From Oppiella nova (taxonomy: Eukaryota > Arthropoda > Arachnida > Sarcoptiformes > Oppiidae): a stretch of DNA of 28,469 nt. Made by a program: the position numbers and the translations under genes. The notes beneath the pieces were generated by a model, which saw only the letters and a program-made list of their open reading frames with translations, made no database searches and was not told where the DNA came from. The stretch lies in contig CAJPVJ010000084.1 in NCBI GenBank assembly GCA_905397405.1, positions 1-28,469 of the forward strand, written 5' to 3'. This document shows positions 1-12,007 of this stretch, piece after piece. The first letter of the stretch is position 1. Each line of letters starts with the position of its first letter.

Positions 1-252
1 ATGTGAATTCACGGGTAAAAAGCAATTTATGTTTAAAAGTATATATTTTAATACTTTCGCCTCTCATTGTGTGCGGAATTCCTCTAAATATTTATGGTGT
101 GAATACAAATCATTAGTAGGAGGAGAGTGGTATGAATAGAGTACCTGTTACTCACAAAACACATTATATAAACATTTGATAAATGCCAACAACTATTAAG
201 ACATCAGAGGGACAGTCAGCCGGGGATTGAGGCGTCCTTGTGATGAAAATGA
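1..252 (+). repeat. Left arm of a large inverted repeat
   Basis: The reverse complement of this stretch is found at 5162-5432. By eye every aligned base is identical, apart from 19 extra bases in the right arm that fall after left-arm position 129 or so. The match begins at window base 1, so the outer end lies outside the window and the arm may be longer. The inner end is clear: similarity stops after the shared GATGAAAATGA. No coding potential is seen. It could be the terminal inverted repeat of a non-autonomous DNA element or one side of an inverted segmental duplication. Confidence 0.95.
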
Positions 253-2838
253 AATTAAGAATAAATGATTGAAAATAATGTTCATATGTTTTGCAATACG
301 ATTACTGATTGTAACTTATTTCCACCGATTATTTTGACTTTACAAACAACAAAATATTCACTAAAATCTTTATCATTACTCATGAAAACAGAAATTTATT
401 TTTGACTCTTTCTTATTTATATTTACATTTTTTGCATAAATTTATTACAATTTCGAAACTTTTTGCAAACATTTTGTGACTACATTTCTCACCAAAAATA
501 TATTTCCATTTATTTCATCAAACTTTATATAAACCTTCTTGACAAATTTAATTATTCCGTTAATTATAAGCAACTTAAAGAGTATTTTATAATAAATCGT
601 TTAATTATTGAGACTTTTTGACTAAAACTATCGCTGAAAATGAAAAATAACATTTTTTAGTTTATAATAATCTTGTGATGTCTGTTGATTTATTAATCAA
701 TGAAATCAATAAAAATAACCAAAAATTATATATAAATAAAAAAGTAAAGTCCAATTAAAAATGTGATTAATTTCTAATCAACAACTTATCAATGGCTGGA
801 AAACTATAACTCTATTTACATATGAACTATATTAGACTAGGTGATTATCAATTAGAGCACAGTTTAAACGTAAAAATCATTTTAATTAAGTTGTAAAATT
901 GCTTGCAATCGAGTAAATAATTTTCCAATTTTTATTAAATTATTTATAATTAATATGCAGTTAAATGTTTGCAACAATTTCGTAGATTACATCTAATTTA
1001 AAGATAATGAGTGTGATTATGAGTTTGGAAATTATATCCCATATTTAATTATTACTTTATTTCCATTGACTCCAATGAAACACTAATAAAAACATGTATT
1101 TAATTCAATACAGTCAAAGATTTATTGATAACAAAACATACAAATAAAACCTAGATTTAATGAACTGACAAATATGTATTCAATTGTTTTCCCAATCGAT
1201 TACTAATTAAAAGAAAATAAATATCATATAAAATAAAACTAAAAATGATTTATAAATAATTAATAAACAGTTTCAATGATTTACGACACGAAATCGCATT
1301 ATATATATAACTTGCGATTCAAATCTTGTATTTTAGTCTCTTTTTGTTACTTATTTCCCATAAAATTCACTGAAAATTAATTTCATTTTATTGTATATAA
1401 AACGCTACCAATAATATCCCATCAGAATTTAAACCCAAAAATAGTAAAATAATAAAAACTAAAAATAATTATAACTTTTTATTTTGTTTGTGAATTTTGT
1501 GTGCGGAATATTTCAAAGTGAAAAATGAGATAACCTTTTGGTTACCAGAAAAACAGATGAAAAACAAGTAAAATTTGAGACAAAGTTTCATTTCAGACGC
1601 TATAAAACACTGCAAACCATAGGCAAAACACAAATGCATTTTACAGCGCATTTATATATGAGATGCAAATCCTAAGATATATTGCATAACAATCTATCAC
1701 ACAATACATTCAGGTGTTATATACTTATACAACATACCCATCCCATACCCATACCTGTTACTGTATCGACAATATAAACCTGACAATCGGTGTGCCATTT
1801 GAAGCACTGTTTTCGTATAAATAATGGCTTATTGTTGTTAATACATTACAACTTACTATATACATGGTTATAAGTTTGTCTATAATTTCGCAAATAAATA
1901 TCATATAAATCTTATTTACTGTTTTAGAAAAATAACAAAAAAAATTAGTTATAAAAAGCAATTGGTTTTATTGTCGGCGCTCTTCAGACGCACCAGTAGT
2001 CCGTCGTTTATGAAGAAGTGTTTAATTCCGAGAGAAGAGTAAAGAAACCAAAATAGAAAGCATTTGAACGAAACTATTACACAATAAAACAATATTCTTC
2101 GCTATTCTCTCACCTTTTTTCTAGTCTACTGTCTGTTGAAGTGGTTTTTTATGTTATTTATTGGATAGTTGTTTATGGGCTCTGCAATGCTAACAGACAA
2201 TACAATACACTATACAATCACATTACTATACATTTTGTAAGAATTTTCAATTCCATAGAAGTTGTTAATATAATACAACAGCCTTTTGTCTACCCGTGCT
2301 AATACACATACCGTACTAAATATAAAGGCAATACGTGTTTGTTATGAACATAAATTGGTTTTCTATGCTTTACAAGAAATGTAATAATTTTTATTTCTGT
2401 TCCCTTTATTTTTTAACACCTTCTACTTCGGCCCATAGAGTTATAGCTACAGCACCGGCACTACAATCATATCTAACAGCCCCCAATCGATTTCCAGCGA
2501 AATTCTTACAAAAACTTTAAGCTGTGAATCATAATTATATGCCATTCCGACGGTTCAGTGAAATAACTTTAAAAATCAAATTAAAAGCAATTCTCTTAAG
2601 AGTGAAATATTATTACATTATTCTTGCGATTATTTATTGTGCAAAACAGTGTCCAATAATTCAATGCCTCTCCGCGAAAGTGTCTGAGCTTTAAGTCACT
2701 CACAATAATATACTGTGAGGTATAACACAATGTATAAAATATAGCCTCAGAATGCAATCGTACGGCACAGACATGGGTTCAGACGGTGTATAAGACAGAC
2801 AGAGAAAAGCATTGCACACAACACACAGAGAGATAGTT
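253..2838. other. Gene-free, very AT-rich interior of the inverted-repeat segment
   Basis: This stretch is rich in poly-A/T runs and TAATTA-like words, and stops are frequent in all frames. Open frames here do not exceed about 67 codons and have low-complexity translations. One consensus octamer word ATGCAAAT occurs near 1660. I see no splice-bounded exon, RNA gene or element coding region. Confidence 0.7.
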
Positions 2839-2839
2839 G

Positions 2840-2866
<27 letters not shown>
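2840..2866. repeat. (CT)n microsatellite
   Basis: An uninterrupted CT dinucleotide run of about 13 units. The flanks are non-coding. Confidence 0.97.
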
Positions 2867-2870
<4 letters not shown>

Positions 2871-3154
2871 ATTGATTTATTAATGGTGTGCTTCGAGTGC
2901 CAAAAATTTACCGAAAATCCAGTTTTCGTGAAGTCTTTTAATAAAAGTTAGCAAAAGAGATGAAGAGAAGAAAAAGTGAAAAAATAATAAAATGCTTTTT
3001 AAAATATAATTCAAAAAATAGTAAAAATATAAAATAGGAAGAGAAAGAGAGATGGAACTGGATTTGAGGGAAATGTATATCAAATTCTTAAGTTGTGTAT
3101 GACTTAAATAACATGATACCTTTCCATTGAGTACTCCATTTCACAGATAATCGT

Positions 3155-3410
3155 AATCCTGAAAAATGATAACTTTCCGCACAAAATACTAACACATAAA
3201 AAATAATAATAGAGAATAAAGAATAAGAATTAAAAAATTATTGTACTTTTTATGAAATATAAATCTCTTCTACTAATCATTAAATCCTGAAAAATGATAA
3301 CTTTCCGCACAAAATACTAACACATAAAAAATAATAATAGAGAATAAAGAATAAGAATTAAAAAATTATTGTACTTTTTATGAAATATAAATCTCTTCTA
3401 CTAATCATTG
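3155..3410 (+). repeat. 128-bp tandem duplication (two units)
   Basis: Unit 1 is 3155-3282 and unit 2 is 3283-3410. Both begin AATCCTGAAAAATGATAAC and run to ACTAATCATT with essentially no differences. Unit 2 is also the start of the longer duplicated unit described separately, so the array is nested. No coding content. Confidence 0.95.
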
Positions 3411-4654
3411 TGCAAAAGTATTTACAAAACTATTTTCTATCGCTTTTTTGTTGTTAATCTTTCTTTCATAGCTATCTCTGTCTAAATGCTAAGCAATACT
3501 CTTCACCACAAACAACAAAAATAGTTTACTTTTTTAAAAGTTATATCATTTTAAGCCTATTTTGAATTCCATAACAAAAGTCCAGAAATTACTAAACGAA
3601 GTATACATTTGAAATGAAAAGAAAATGAAGCTTTTCTGAGGATTATATACAGTATTATATAATAAGTTATGATATGATATGAGAAATAATTTCTTTGCAC
3701 TCTTTTATACTTTATAAGCAATTCTCGCAATAATAAAGTCGACGATTCACTCACTCATAGCGTACTATTAAATAGCATTTTATACGCCACACACAGAGCC
3801 CCAAAGCTCCGGGAGGAGACAGTATGAGCACACAATTCAAAGAAATGCGAAAAATGAGTGTTTATTTTTGGTTGAGGTAAATAAAAAATTGTTTGCTTAA
3901 TGTTCTGTGCGCTACCATTACAGACAAATATGCCTGCGCTTAATGAGCTTACAGTTCACTAAATCCTGAAAAATGATAACTTTGCGCACAAAATACTAAC
4001 ACATAAAAAATAATAATAGAGAATAAAGAATAAGAATTAAAAAATTATTGTACTTTTTATGAAATATAAATCTCTTCTACTAATCATTTTGCAAAAGTAT
4101 TTACAAAACTATTTTCTATCGCGTTTTTTGTTGTTAATCTTTCTTTCATAGCTACCTCTGTCTAAATGCTAAGCATTAGTGTAAGCAATACTCTTCACCA
4201 CAAACAACAAAAATAGTTTACTTTTTTAAAAGTTATATCATTTTAAGCCTATTTTGAATTCCATAACAAAAGTCCAGAAATTATTAAACGAAGTATACAT
4301 TTGAAATGAAAAGAAAACGAAGCTTTTCTGAGGATTATATACAGTATTATATAATAAGTTATGATATGATATGAGAAATAATTTCTTTGCACTCTTTTAT
4401 ACTTTATAAGCAATTCTCGCGATAATAAAGTCGACGATTCACTCACTCATAGCGTACTATTAAATAGCATTTTATACGCCACACACAGAGCCCCAGAGCT
4501 CCGGGAGGAGACAGTATGAGCACAGAATTCAAAGAAATGCGAAAAATGAGTGTTTATTTTTGGTTGAGGTAAATAAAAAATTGTTTGCTTAATGTTCTGT
4601 GCGCTACCATTACAGACAAATATGCCTGCGCTTAATGAGCTTACAGTTCACTAA
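3283..4654 (+). repeat. Tandem duplication of a unit of about 680 bp
   Basis: Copy A is 3283-3961 and copy B is 3962-4654. Copy B is about 14 bases longer, mainly from a 13-base insertion near 4175 that duplicates part of a TAAGCA-type context, plus one added base in a T run. A few substitutions separate the copies, for example CCGC/GCGC near 3305 and 3984. Both contain the same 65-codon minus open frame; its retention reflects recent duplication and is not evidence of coding. Confidence 0.95.
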
Positions 4655-5161
4655 TGCCTTGAATACGATTAGGTGTTGAGGAGTCGTATATTTAAGGCTA
4701 ATATAAGGCTTACATGTGATGGAGAATGACTGGGAAAAAGATAGCGCCGATAGCTCTTTGTGTTTCAGACCTCTTAAGTCCACTTTTAACTGATTTATAG
4801 AAATGAATTCATTGTAAAGTCTAATAAGTAATTATTGATTTAACGGTTACCTAAAAGGATATTACCCGTCGGTATTAGTCAAAGTCTCTCTCTCTCTCTC
4901 TCTCTCTCACCCTCACTCACTCTCCTTCTCATATTATGTAAGTCCTTCACCAGTAAGTCTCAAAACTTGTATTTATTCATAAGTTTTTAAAAACATTTCA
5001 AAGTTGTCTTTTCACTCAATATTCAGCCAATTATTTTGTTTTGGTCGTAGAGTTAAACAAATAAAGTGGAAGTGGAGGCACAGGTAGTATTTGGCGCTCG
5101 TATTCTAATAAACTAAGAAATAATATACATGTAATATACTGTATTCACTTTGAGAGAAATG
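4655..5161. other. Gene-free stretch between tandem array and right inverted-repeat arm
   Basis: It contains the (TC)n run at 4885-4908 and AT-rich sequence. No exon, RNA gene or element coding region is seen. Confidence 0.6.
4885..4908. repeat. (TC)n microsatellite
   Basis: A TC dinucleotide run of about 12 units, followed by a degenerate CACCCTCACTCACTCTC tail. Confidence 0.96.
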
Positions 5162-5432
5162 TCATTTTCATCACAAGGACGCCTCAATCCCCGGCTGACT
5201 GTCCCTCTGATGTCTTAATAGTTGTTGGCATTTATCAAATGTTTATATAATGTGTTTTGTGAGTAACAGGTACTCTATTCATACCACTTCTCCCTATGCT
5301 CTGCGCTCTCCTCCTACTAATGATTTGTATTCACACCATAAATATTTAGAGGAATTCCGCACACAATGAGAGGCGAAAGTATTAAAATATATACTTTTAA
5401 ACATAAATTGCTTTTTACCCGTGAATTCACAT
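5162..5432 (-). repeat. Right arm of the large inverted repeat
   Basis: Reverse complement of 1-252 with one 19-base insertion around 5285-5310, in a stretch reading CTATGCTCTGCG. Otherwise identical by eye. Window base 1 pairs with base 5432, so the repeat may extend further outward than can be tested here. Confidence 0.95.
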
Positions 5433-5649
5433 TTTCTTGACTTCGCTAAACGATTGCGAAAAATGCATACAATTTATGACAAAACAAAAGCGACGATTGA
5501 AGTCGAAAAAAGTCTTATCTCTTTCCACGATTAGTGATGAATTGAAGTCAGAAATTAGCGCCGACTTTGCGATTAAATTAAGATTTTCACTTCAAATGAG
5601 TGTTTCAATGGATCGCATAACTCATCCGATGAGCAAAAAACTAAGATAT

Positions 5650-5671
5650 AAACCGATTTGGGTGTGGATTG
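5650..5671 (+). repeat. 22-nt word shared with 28076-28097
   Basis: The word starts AAACCGATTTGG and ends GTGTGGATTG, and is repeated exactly at 28076-28097 on the same strand. Upstream A-rich context (…AAAAACTAA…) is loosely similar at both sites. Here it lies in an 84-codon plus open frame that reads KPIWVWI. This is probably a remnant of a dispersed repeat. Confidence 0.75.
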
Positions 5672-6479
5672 CCGTCGGAATTATAGCGTAAGGTCTGCCA
5701 GTCAGGTGTATGTGTGTGTTGGGCCGACAATTGTCTCTATGATCTGTCAACTATCGGATGATAGAGTATTATTTATATATGGCTCAAAGTACGGCCGATC
5801 TCTATGTATGAAGTGGTATGGCATGTCTGTGGTGATCGTGTATGTATGTGCCCTGTGCTGCACCTCCATATACGCCAAATGCTAATTATTCTAACCCATA
5901 GCCCATACGTATAACTAATTCAGTTTCCAATCAGTATTAGCTATAATGGATATTAGAAAATATTGCTTTAATTTTTTTGTGTTCAGTCGACTCCGAGAGC
6001 TAAATAACTTTGAGGGCATAGACTGTTAAGATATGTAACAGTAATATAGAGAGTATTGGAGCGACTATTATGTAGTAATGGTATCGAATCAATAAGTTTT
6101 GAATTAATAACTTATAAGTATTGAACCATTTATTACCAGCAAAACTCTTGTTCACAATCACACCCAGTATTCAATACATACAATACTGATAATGTGCTCA
6201 TTTCTGGCTATTATTTTAAATTTAATTGTAGTGTTGGGAACAAACAGTGGATGTGTATTAACGTATAACTACTATCGTAAGTGGCTATACATCCCATGCC
6301 TTTCGTGCAATCGATTACAATATATAAATAATTCTTTCTTTGGAAACATAATTATATAAACTTTTTTCGTTAAGTATAACACAATTTGGCATCAAAAACA
6401 AACTCTACTATAATAATATTCAATAACTATGAGGGCTTCAATTGGATTCACAAAAAAAATATTCTCAAAGATTTTACTC

Positions 6480-6481
<2 letters not shown>

Positions 6482-6511
<30 letters not shown>
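6482..6511. repeat. (GA)n microsatellite
   Basis: About 15 GA units, followed by a G-rich AAGGGGAAGGGGAGAAGGG tail. Confidence 0.97.
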
Positions 6512-6514
<3 letters not shown>

Positions 6515-8110
6515 GGAAGGGGAGAAGGGATGGCCCACTAAAAATCTGGGCATAAAAAACATGGTTGAGTTGAGTTCGCGTGAACGGAATGGTTGACTCA
6601 TTTCCTAAAAAATCGCGACTAATTTAACGGCAAATTACATACACTTTTGGAAAGTGTGTGCGGAGGTGGAGATGCCTCTCATATACATACGATTCCCCTA
6701 TTATTTGCACACAAACTTCACAAACTATTTTGGAAAACAACAACAAATTTTAGTTATTTTCGTTGTAGTTATATATGATTAGCATAAAACTGTAACGTAC
6801 AGTACTTCTCCCTGAGCCCCCATTTGGGAGTACTTAAACCACGGGCCAGAGTACCGGTGCTTTTTGCTTATGTATTCTCAGAACAATCAAATGAAGCGCT
6901 AAATAATGTTTTTGAGAAAAATATTTGCCGAGAGTTAAGGATATAGTGAACAGAGATTTAGGAGGAAAAGAGGTATTGGCTGTAAATGTTATGCAATAGC
7001 CATCCGTGTGTTGGTATATATTCCGGTCATTTGCCTACAAAATTACGATCAAAATGGGAATGGGATGTGAATGGTTACTTTTTATGTGTGTTTGTTGTGC
7101 AGAGCACATGGATATCAGTCACATATTCTCCACACAAATTCACTCTTTATTTCATGAGATAACTGTCGAAACAGGGATCAAAAAATTGTAGAGAAAAATA
7201 TAAATAACTATTTTTAGAGTCTCTATTGGTATGCATAGAGTGACTGTCCATCAAATTATTTGATTGTGCGCTCAATATTACGTTTGTCCGCAAAAATCAC
7301 TACAATTTTTTCACTCTCTCACACAGAATGTAATATTTCTCTCGCTTTTCCATTTCAATGAAACCAAATGACAGTAAAAATCACGAAATTATTGGCGAGT
7401 ATTATATATGAATGAAAAGGACAGCCGAAAAAATGAGCATAACTTTTATATAAAACTTTTTTCATACACTCTATCACTCTCTATGTATTTATGTAATTCA
7501 CTATTCGTTATATGCTTTTTATATCACACCATACCTACTATAAAAGTCTTGTTTGCAGGGAACGGAATGTATAATTTGAATGCTGTTTATGTATATCAAT
7601 ATATGTATGAAAAAATAGGTTTTGATCGTTCAATAATTAGGATCGATGGGCTCATTTCAAGCCTGTCCTGTGCCTTAAGCTTATTGTTCCCACGCTTTTT
7701 GGCTTTTTTCTTACAATTTTTTTTCATTTTCTACTGTTTTTGTGCCGATTCTTTGCTTAACATTGTGTATAATCTCTAAACATTTCACTACACGTTAGGA
7801 TCGATATATAAATAGTGACCAAAAACTTTATTGAATGCGATTGAACTGCAATGCACTCCACACTAGTAGTTCACTTGTACTTCAATGCTATTATGGCATC
7901 AATTATGGACAGTAGGTACGGGTATTGCCTGAGAGAGTGTATGAGTGCTGTAAGTTCTGTGACTTTTCCTCTTTTTTATGTATAGATACCTGTGTTTGAC
8001 TGCAAACCAGAGGTGAGACAACAGTGAGTCTCCAGAATGTCTTAAAAGACAAGAATAGAGACAGAAATGATAGTTTCAGTGCATTTCATGACAATCACAA
8101 TCACATCACT

Positions 8111-8128
8111 AGTAGTAGTAGTAGTAGT
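8111..8128. repeat. (AGT)6 trinucleotide microsatellite
   Basis: Six perfect AGT units. On the minus strand they give the poly-Thr stretch of an 81-codon open frame (8042-8287) that has no other support. Confidence 0.95.
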
Positions 8129-9612
8129 GGTTTGTGCTGTAAAGGCATCTGAGACTACGATCTCGTCAGTATTGAAGTGTTGTTTGAGTGGTCGGTTTGG
8201 GTCATTAAATTGCATAACAGAGTGAAGGCTTGGCTGAGGAATCAAGCCGTAGATCGAGTCATAAGGGCTGACAAAAGCGATTGTCAATGAGATAGTGATG
8301 GAAACGGTGCTGCGAGTCCTGTGCCGTATTTATTTACAATCGGCGCTATATATTGACTAAACGATCGACTGTCCACTCAGAGCACAGTCTCCCAGCGCCG
8401 CGTTTGTTGGTTTATGTCTTAGTTTATAGTATCACTTCTTGTCCTTTCATTCTCTATGTCCACAAAAATAACTTTTCGTTACGACTTCACTTCACTTGAC
8501 TGTGCCTTATCTGTGAAGTGCTTATTATTCAGTGCCCATAGCATATGAGTACTCATAGCACAGCCTCACAGCCATTAACTAATTAACAATTGAAATACTG
8601 TACAAAACCATTGAGGTTTCCAAGAAATCTCAACTAAAAATGTCATACTTAGAGATAGCGAGTGAAATGCTGGACGTTTCCAAATGGACTTTTAAATATG
8701 TGTTGACTTTTGCAGTGGAAAACCACTTTTGCACACATAATACAAATGAGAGATTGGACTGACATTTGTCGGATTGACAGCTCTCTTAGCATTCTATACG
8801 TAAACCTTATGTTAGAGGGATTGAGAGGAAAGTACTAAAAAACTTTTACAAATAAAAAGCACTCAATGATTATACAATCACATGGTTTTGAAGCCGAGTT
8901 TCATAAAGAAAATAACAATTTTCTTATGCATTGTTTGACTCAATTAACAAAACTATATGAAAAAGTATATGAAATTAATTTATGTTTGTAGGAAATCATA
9001 GCACGAGTGTTATGATGATGAATGAGATAACAGCATCTGCTCAGCGATTTCCATGCGATTCACTGCAACCCATCATAACATGTCTACAACTCTAATGTTA
9101 TCTGTTATGCAATGGCTTTCTATCACGTCTTTTAATCTGCAAACAAAGTCCAGCACTTGAATTGTCTGTCCCTCCAAACCATACCCCGAGAGATATACAT
9201 TGTGGACAATATTTAAGGCACAATAAGTTATATATAATTGCAAAACATCTGCAAAAGGCAGACAACACATGAAGAATAATAATAAAGAATATAAATTAGA
9301 TTTACTCTTATTATGGAGGTATAGAAGCGTTTATGAAATTATGTTTGGACTGTAATCTCGATTCAGTAGCACTGGTAATGTATATGAGATGTAATGTTTG
9401 AGCCAAATGCCAAAAATGCCTTTAAGTCTCGTTCCTCTTATGTTCAACTTATGTCTCGTAATTATCTTATGATTAAAGGGAGCATTAGATTGAGTCGAAT
9501 ATCAAAGGTATAGCTAGAGATGAATACCTAAAGATTGAGTAAATTGTAGCCAACGGTATGTCCAAAAAAGTAGTATAAATATTATGCAATAACTTCTGGA
9601 TATATAGAGTAT

Positions 9613-9614
<2 letters not shown>

Positions 9615-9643
<29 letters not shown>
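9615..9643. repeat. (CT)n microsatellite
   Basis: About 14 CT units in otherwise AT-rich DNA. Confidence 0.97.
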
Positions 9644-9645
<2 letters not shown>

Positions 9646-11225
9646 TATATTATTAAATGTGATGTGTTTTTGGTTGAGAATCTATTTGTGAAGATAATGA
9701 TAATGATGGCAAAAATGCCACAAATCGATCATACCTTACATAACATTACTATAACATTGCATTCATACCATCATTTTGAAGATCCCCTTTGATCACACAC
9801 TATGGCTTTGGGCCATATATTGGCCAATCATTGCTAACCAATTGTAAGCCTCTGTTGTGTATCTCTCTGTCTATTCAATAATCTCCAGTTCCCTTCCATC
9901 TCTCACACTATGATTTCAAGTGTCACTTATATTATATTTTACAGATATTCAGGAATACAATCAATGCATTGCATAACACTCTACACTGCATTATAAACAG
10001 TATATTCAGCGCAACAGTAGTGTGTTATTGATATCAAAATCAAATTGCTTTTGGGCTCTAATTATGCATTAGGCATAGCACGCTACTATCCATTCAAACA
10101 GACATCCCCATCCCATGTGCCAGTGCTAACCCATGCTAACTCTACCTGACACTCCACTCTCAATACTATAGGCCCTTACAGTTTGTGCTTCTGTCTTATG
10201 AAAACAGTTATTGTATGAATAAGTTATACCAATAGATGTGTGTTTTAACATGTATTTCGCATACAAACAGATATTGTATGCGATATGTATTCAAAGCAAT
10301 TCTCACACTATGTTTGCAAATCTGGATCTGGTTTTCAAAAGAGTATTTAAAATTCAAATATAATATAATATAATCTGTTGGTTAGTCTCTCCATCAGTTG
10401 GCTTTCAACATACGAGTCATGAAGACATGAAATGAATGCTTCAAAAGCCTTATTATACTAAATATGACTTCACTGGCACTACATATTAAGTGCTATCCAT
10501 TGACGCAAATATAGTCTATTAGGGACTGTATGGGGAAGAGATAATGAATGTCTTCCATCACACGAAGGCATCTACAGGTCGCAGACCTTTTACTTGTGCT
10601 GGTAGTGGCACTTGTATGGCATTACAGAGCACCGGCTGATCCTCCAGAGCACTGATTATTTTGTGCACTCGTATCACCTGCCGTATCGCTATCGGTATAG
10701 CTATGCATAGTATCGTACACTGAGTCCATGGCATGCCTTCCACAGGTATATACACTTTTTTTATGCCTTACTTTAGGCCAAAGGCATAACTAAAACAACA
10801 CATCAATCGTTTTCTGGGCGATCATTAGTGGCGACCAGAGATTTGAACTTAACTTTACTTATGATTTGCAAAAGCATAACAACTTTTTGTTGCTTTTTTC
10901 CATTCTTAACGTCCAGAAGCCTTATCATTAAATATAGTTCACACAAAATACTTGTCGATCGCAGTAATTGTAATGAAATTGGGACTTCAAATGCACTGTT
11001 CATTCACTTTGCATTAATTTCTTTTAATTTTTAAAGTCTTATTTTTATGACTTTGTGTGTGTTTTTTGACTCTTCGGGCGCTCATTATATGCTGCCATTA
11101 GATAAGAGCGACTCTCGAGGACTGACTACTACTGTGTCGACCGCTTTCTCTCTGCCCATTATAGCCGTGAGAGTGGCATACAGTCCGGTGCTGTACGCCA
11201 GAGATGTGATCAGTTGAAGGGAATC

Positions 11226-11284
11226 GTGCTCTCAGGCCCTACCTCTCCGAGAGCTACTGTATTTGCTGAGAGCCCTGAGAGCAC
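11226..11284. other. Hairpin-forming inverted repeat in a GC-richer patch
   Basis: GTGCTCTCAGG (11226-11236) pairs perfectly with CCTGAGAGCAC (11274-11284), an 11-bp stem. Inside the 37-base loop, CTCTC (11243-11247) and GAGAG (11249-11253) form a second small palindrome. The surroundings (about 11080-11290) are clearly less AT-rich than their flanks. It could be a structured RNA, a protein-binding palindrome or chance. Confidence 0.5.
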
Positions 11285-12007
11285 ATGAAAAATAGCCCCG
11301 AATATGATTTCGTGATATTGAAAAAAATTCTTCATTCAAATGATGAATGAAAAAAAGTACACAAAAGTATACAAAAGCACCAAAATTCCACACAAAATGA
11401 CTTTTTCTGTCTTTCCAGATATATTTCAAACGAAAAAATTTCTTTTTCCATAAGTAATAATAATCACTGTTATTATTAGATTGTATTGTATGGTACAAAA
11501 AAGTATATAATTCTCTCTGCCTTTCCATACGAGTTTGCTTTTGTTTTCAACCATTAAATTACCGAAAACAACAACACATCAAAACAAATCATCGGAATTA
11601 TAAATAAATGGCTTTTTCGGAGGCAATAATTCAGATATACTTTACTTTCATTTATATTTTTATACTTAAAATGCATTTTACTGTAAAAAAATGTTTCCAA
11701 GATTTTATTGATATGTGAATATTCAGTAACTCGATGTACACGAAATGATTTGTAGTGATTATAAAATAAAATATAAATAAAGTGTTTGATATGAAATCAT
11801 AAAATAAATAAGAAATATATTAATTCAGTTTCAGACACCTTTCAAAATATGTGCCCAAATGTGATATAAAGTGAACATTTTCTTCACTATAACTCACATA
11901 TCATTCACTCTCTCGCCTCGTATTAAACTAATATATTCTTTGCAAACAAACAACAAAAACAACACAAAATTATATTAATTAAAATTATTTATGCAAAAAG
12001 TGTTTCC

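Larger units (their letters stand above)
1..5432. mobile_element. Possible foldback or TIR-bounded non-autonomous element (unclassified)
   Basis: Two near-identical arms of about 250-270 bp face each other across roughly 4.9 kb of gene-free, very AT-rich DNA. Long terminal inverted repeats around a non-coding interior fit a foldback or MITE-like DNA element. No transposase, catalytic motif or target-site duplication is visible, and the left outer end is cut by the window. An inverted segmental duplication or an assembly or amplification artefact explains the arms equally well. The arm identity implies a recent origin or recent gene conversion. Confidence 0.3.
5433..12007. other. Gene-free intergenic region
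   Basis: About 6.6 kb without a supportable gene. The longest open frame is 123 codons (7408-7779, plus) and translates to low-complexity hydrophobic sequence. Contents noted separately are three microsatellites, a GC-richer hairpin near 11.25 kb, a cluster of TTATGCAAT words at 6989-9976 and several AGAGCAC words. It may be distal regulatory DNA, but nothing in the sequence proves this. Confidence 0.6.

Noticed and set aside
3155-4654. Repeat array considered as CRISPR or satellite
   Set aside because: Units are long direct duplications with no regular short repeat-spacer pattern, and only two or three copies exist.
5437-5691. 84-codon plus open frame, lysine-rich
   Set aside because: It starts at TTG, has no recognised domain and ends soon after a repeat word. 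Kept only as a possible repeat remnant.
7408-7779. 123-codon plus open frame
   Set aside because: Low-complexity hydrophobic translation in AT-rich DNA, with no domain. About one frame of this length is expected by chance.
8042-8287. 81-codon minus open frame with protein-like composition and poly-Thr
   Set aside because: The poly-Thr comes from the AGT microsatellite. No splice sites, homology or neighbouring exons support it, and the length is expected by chance.
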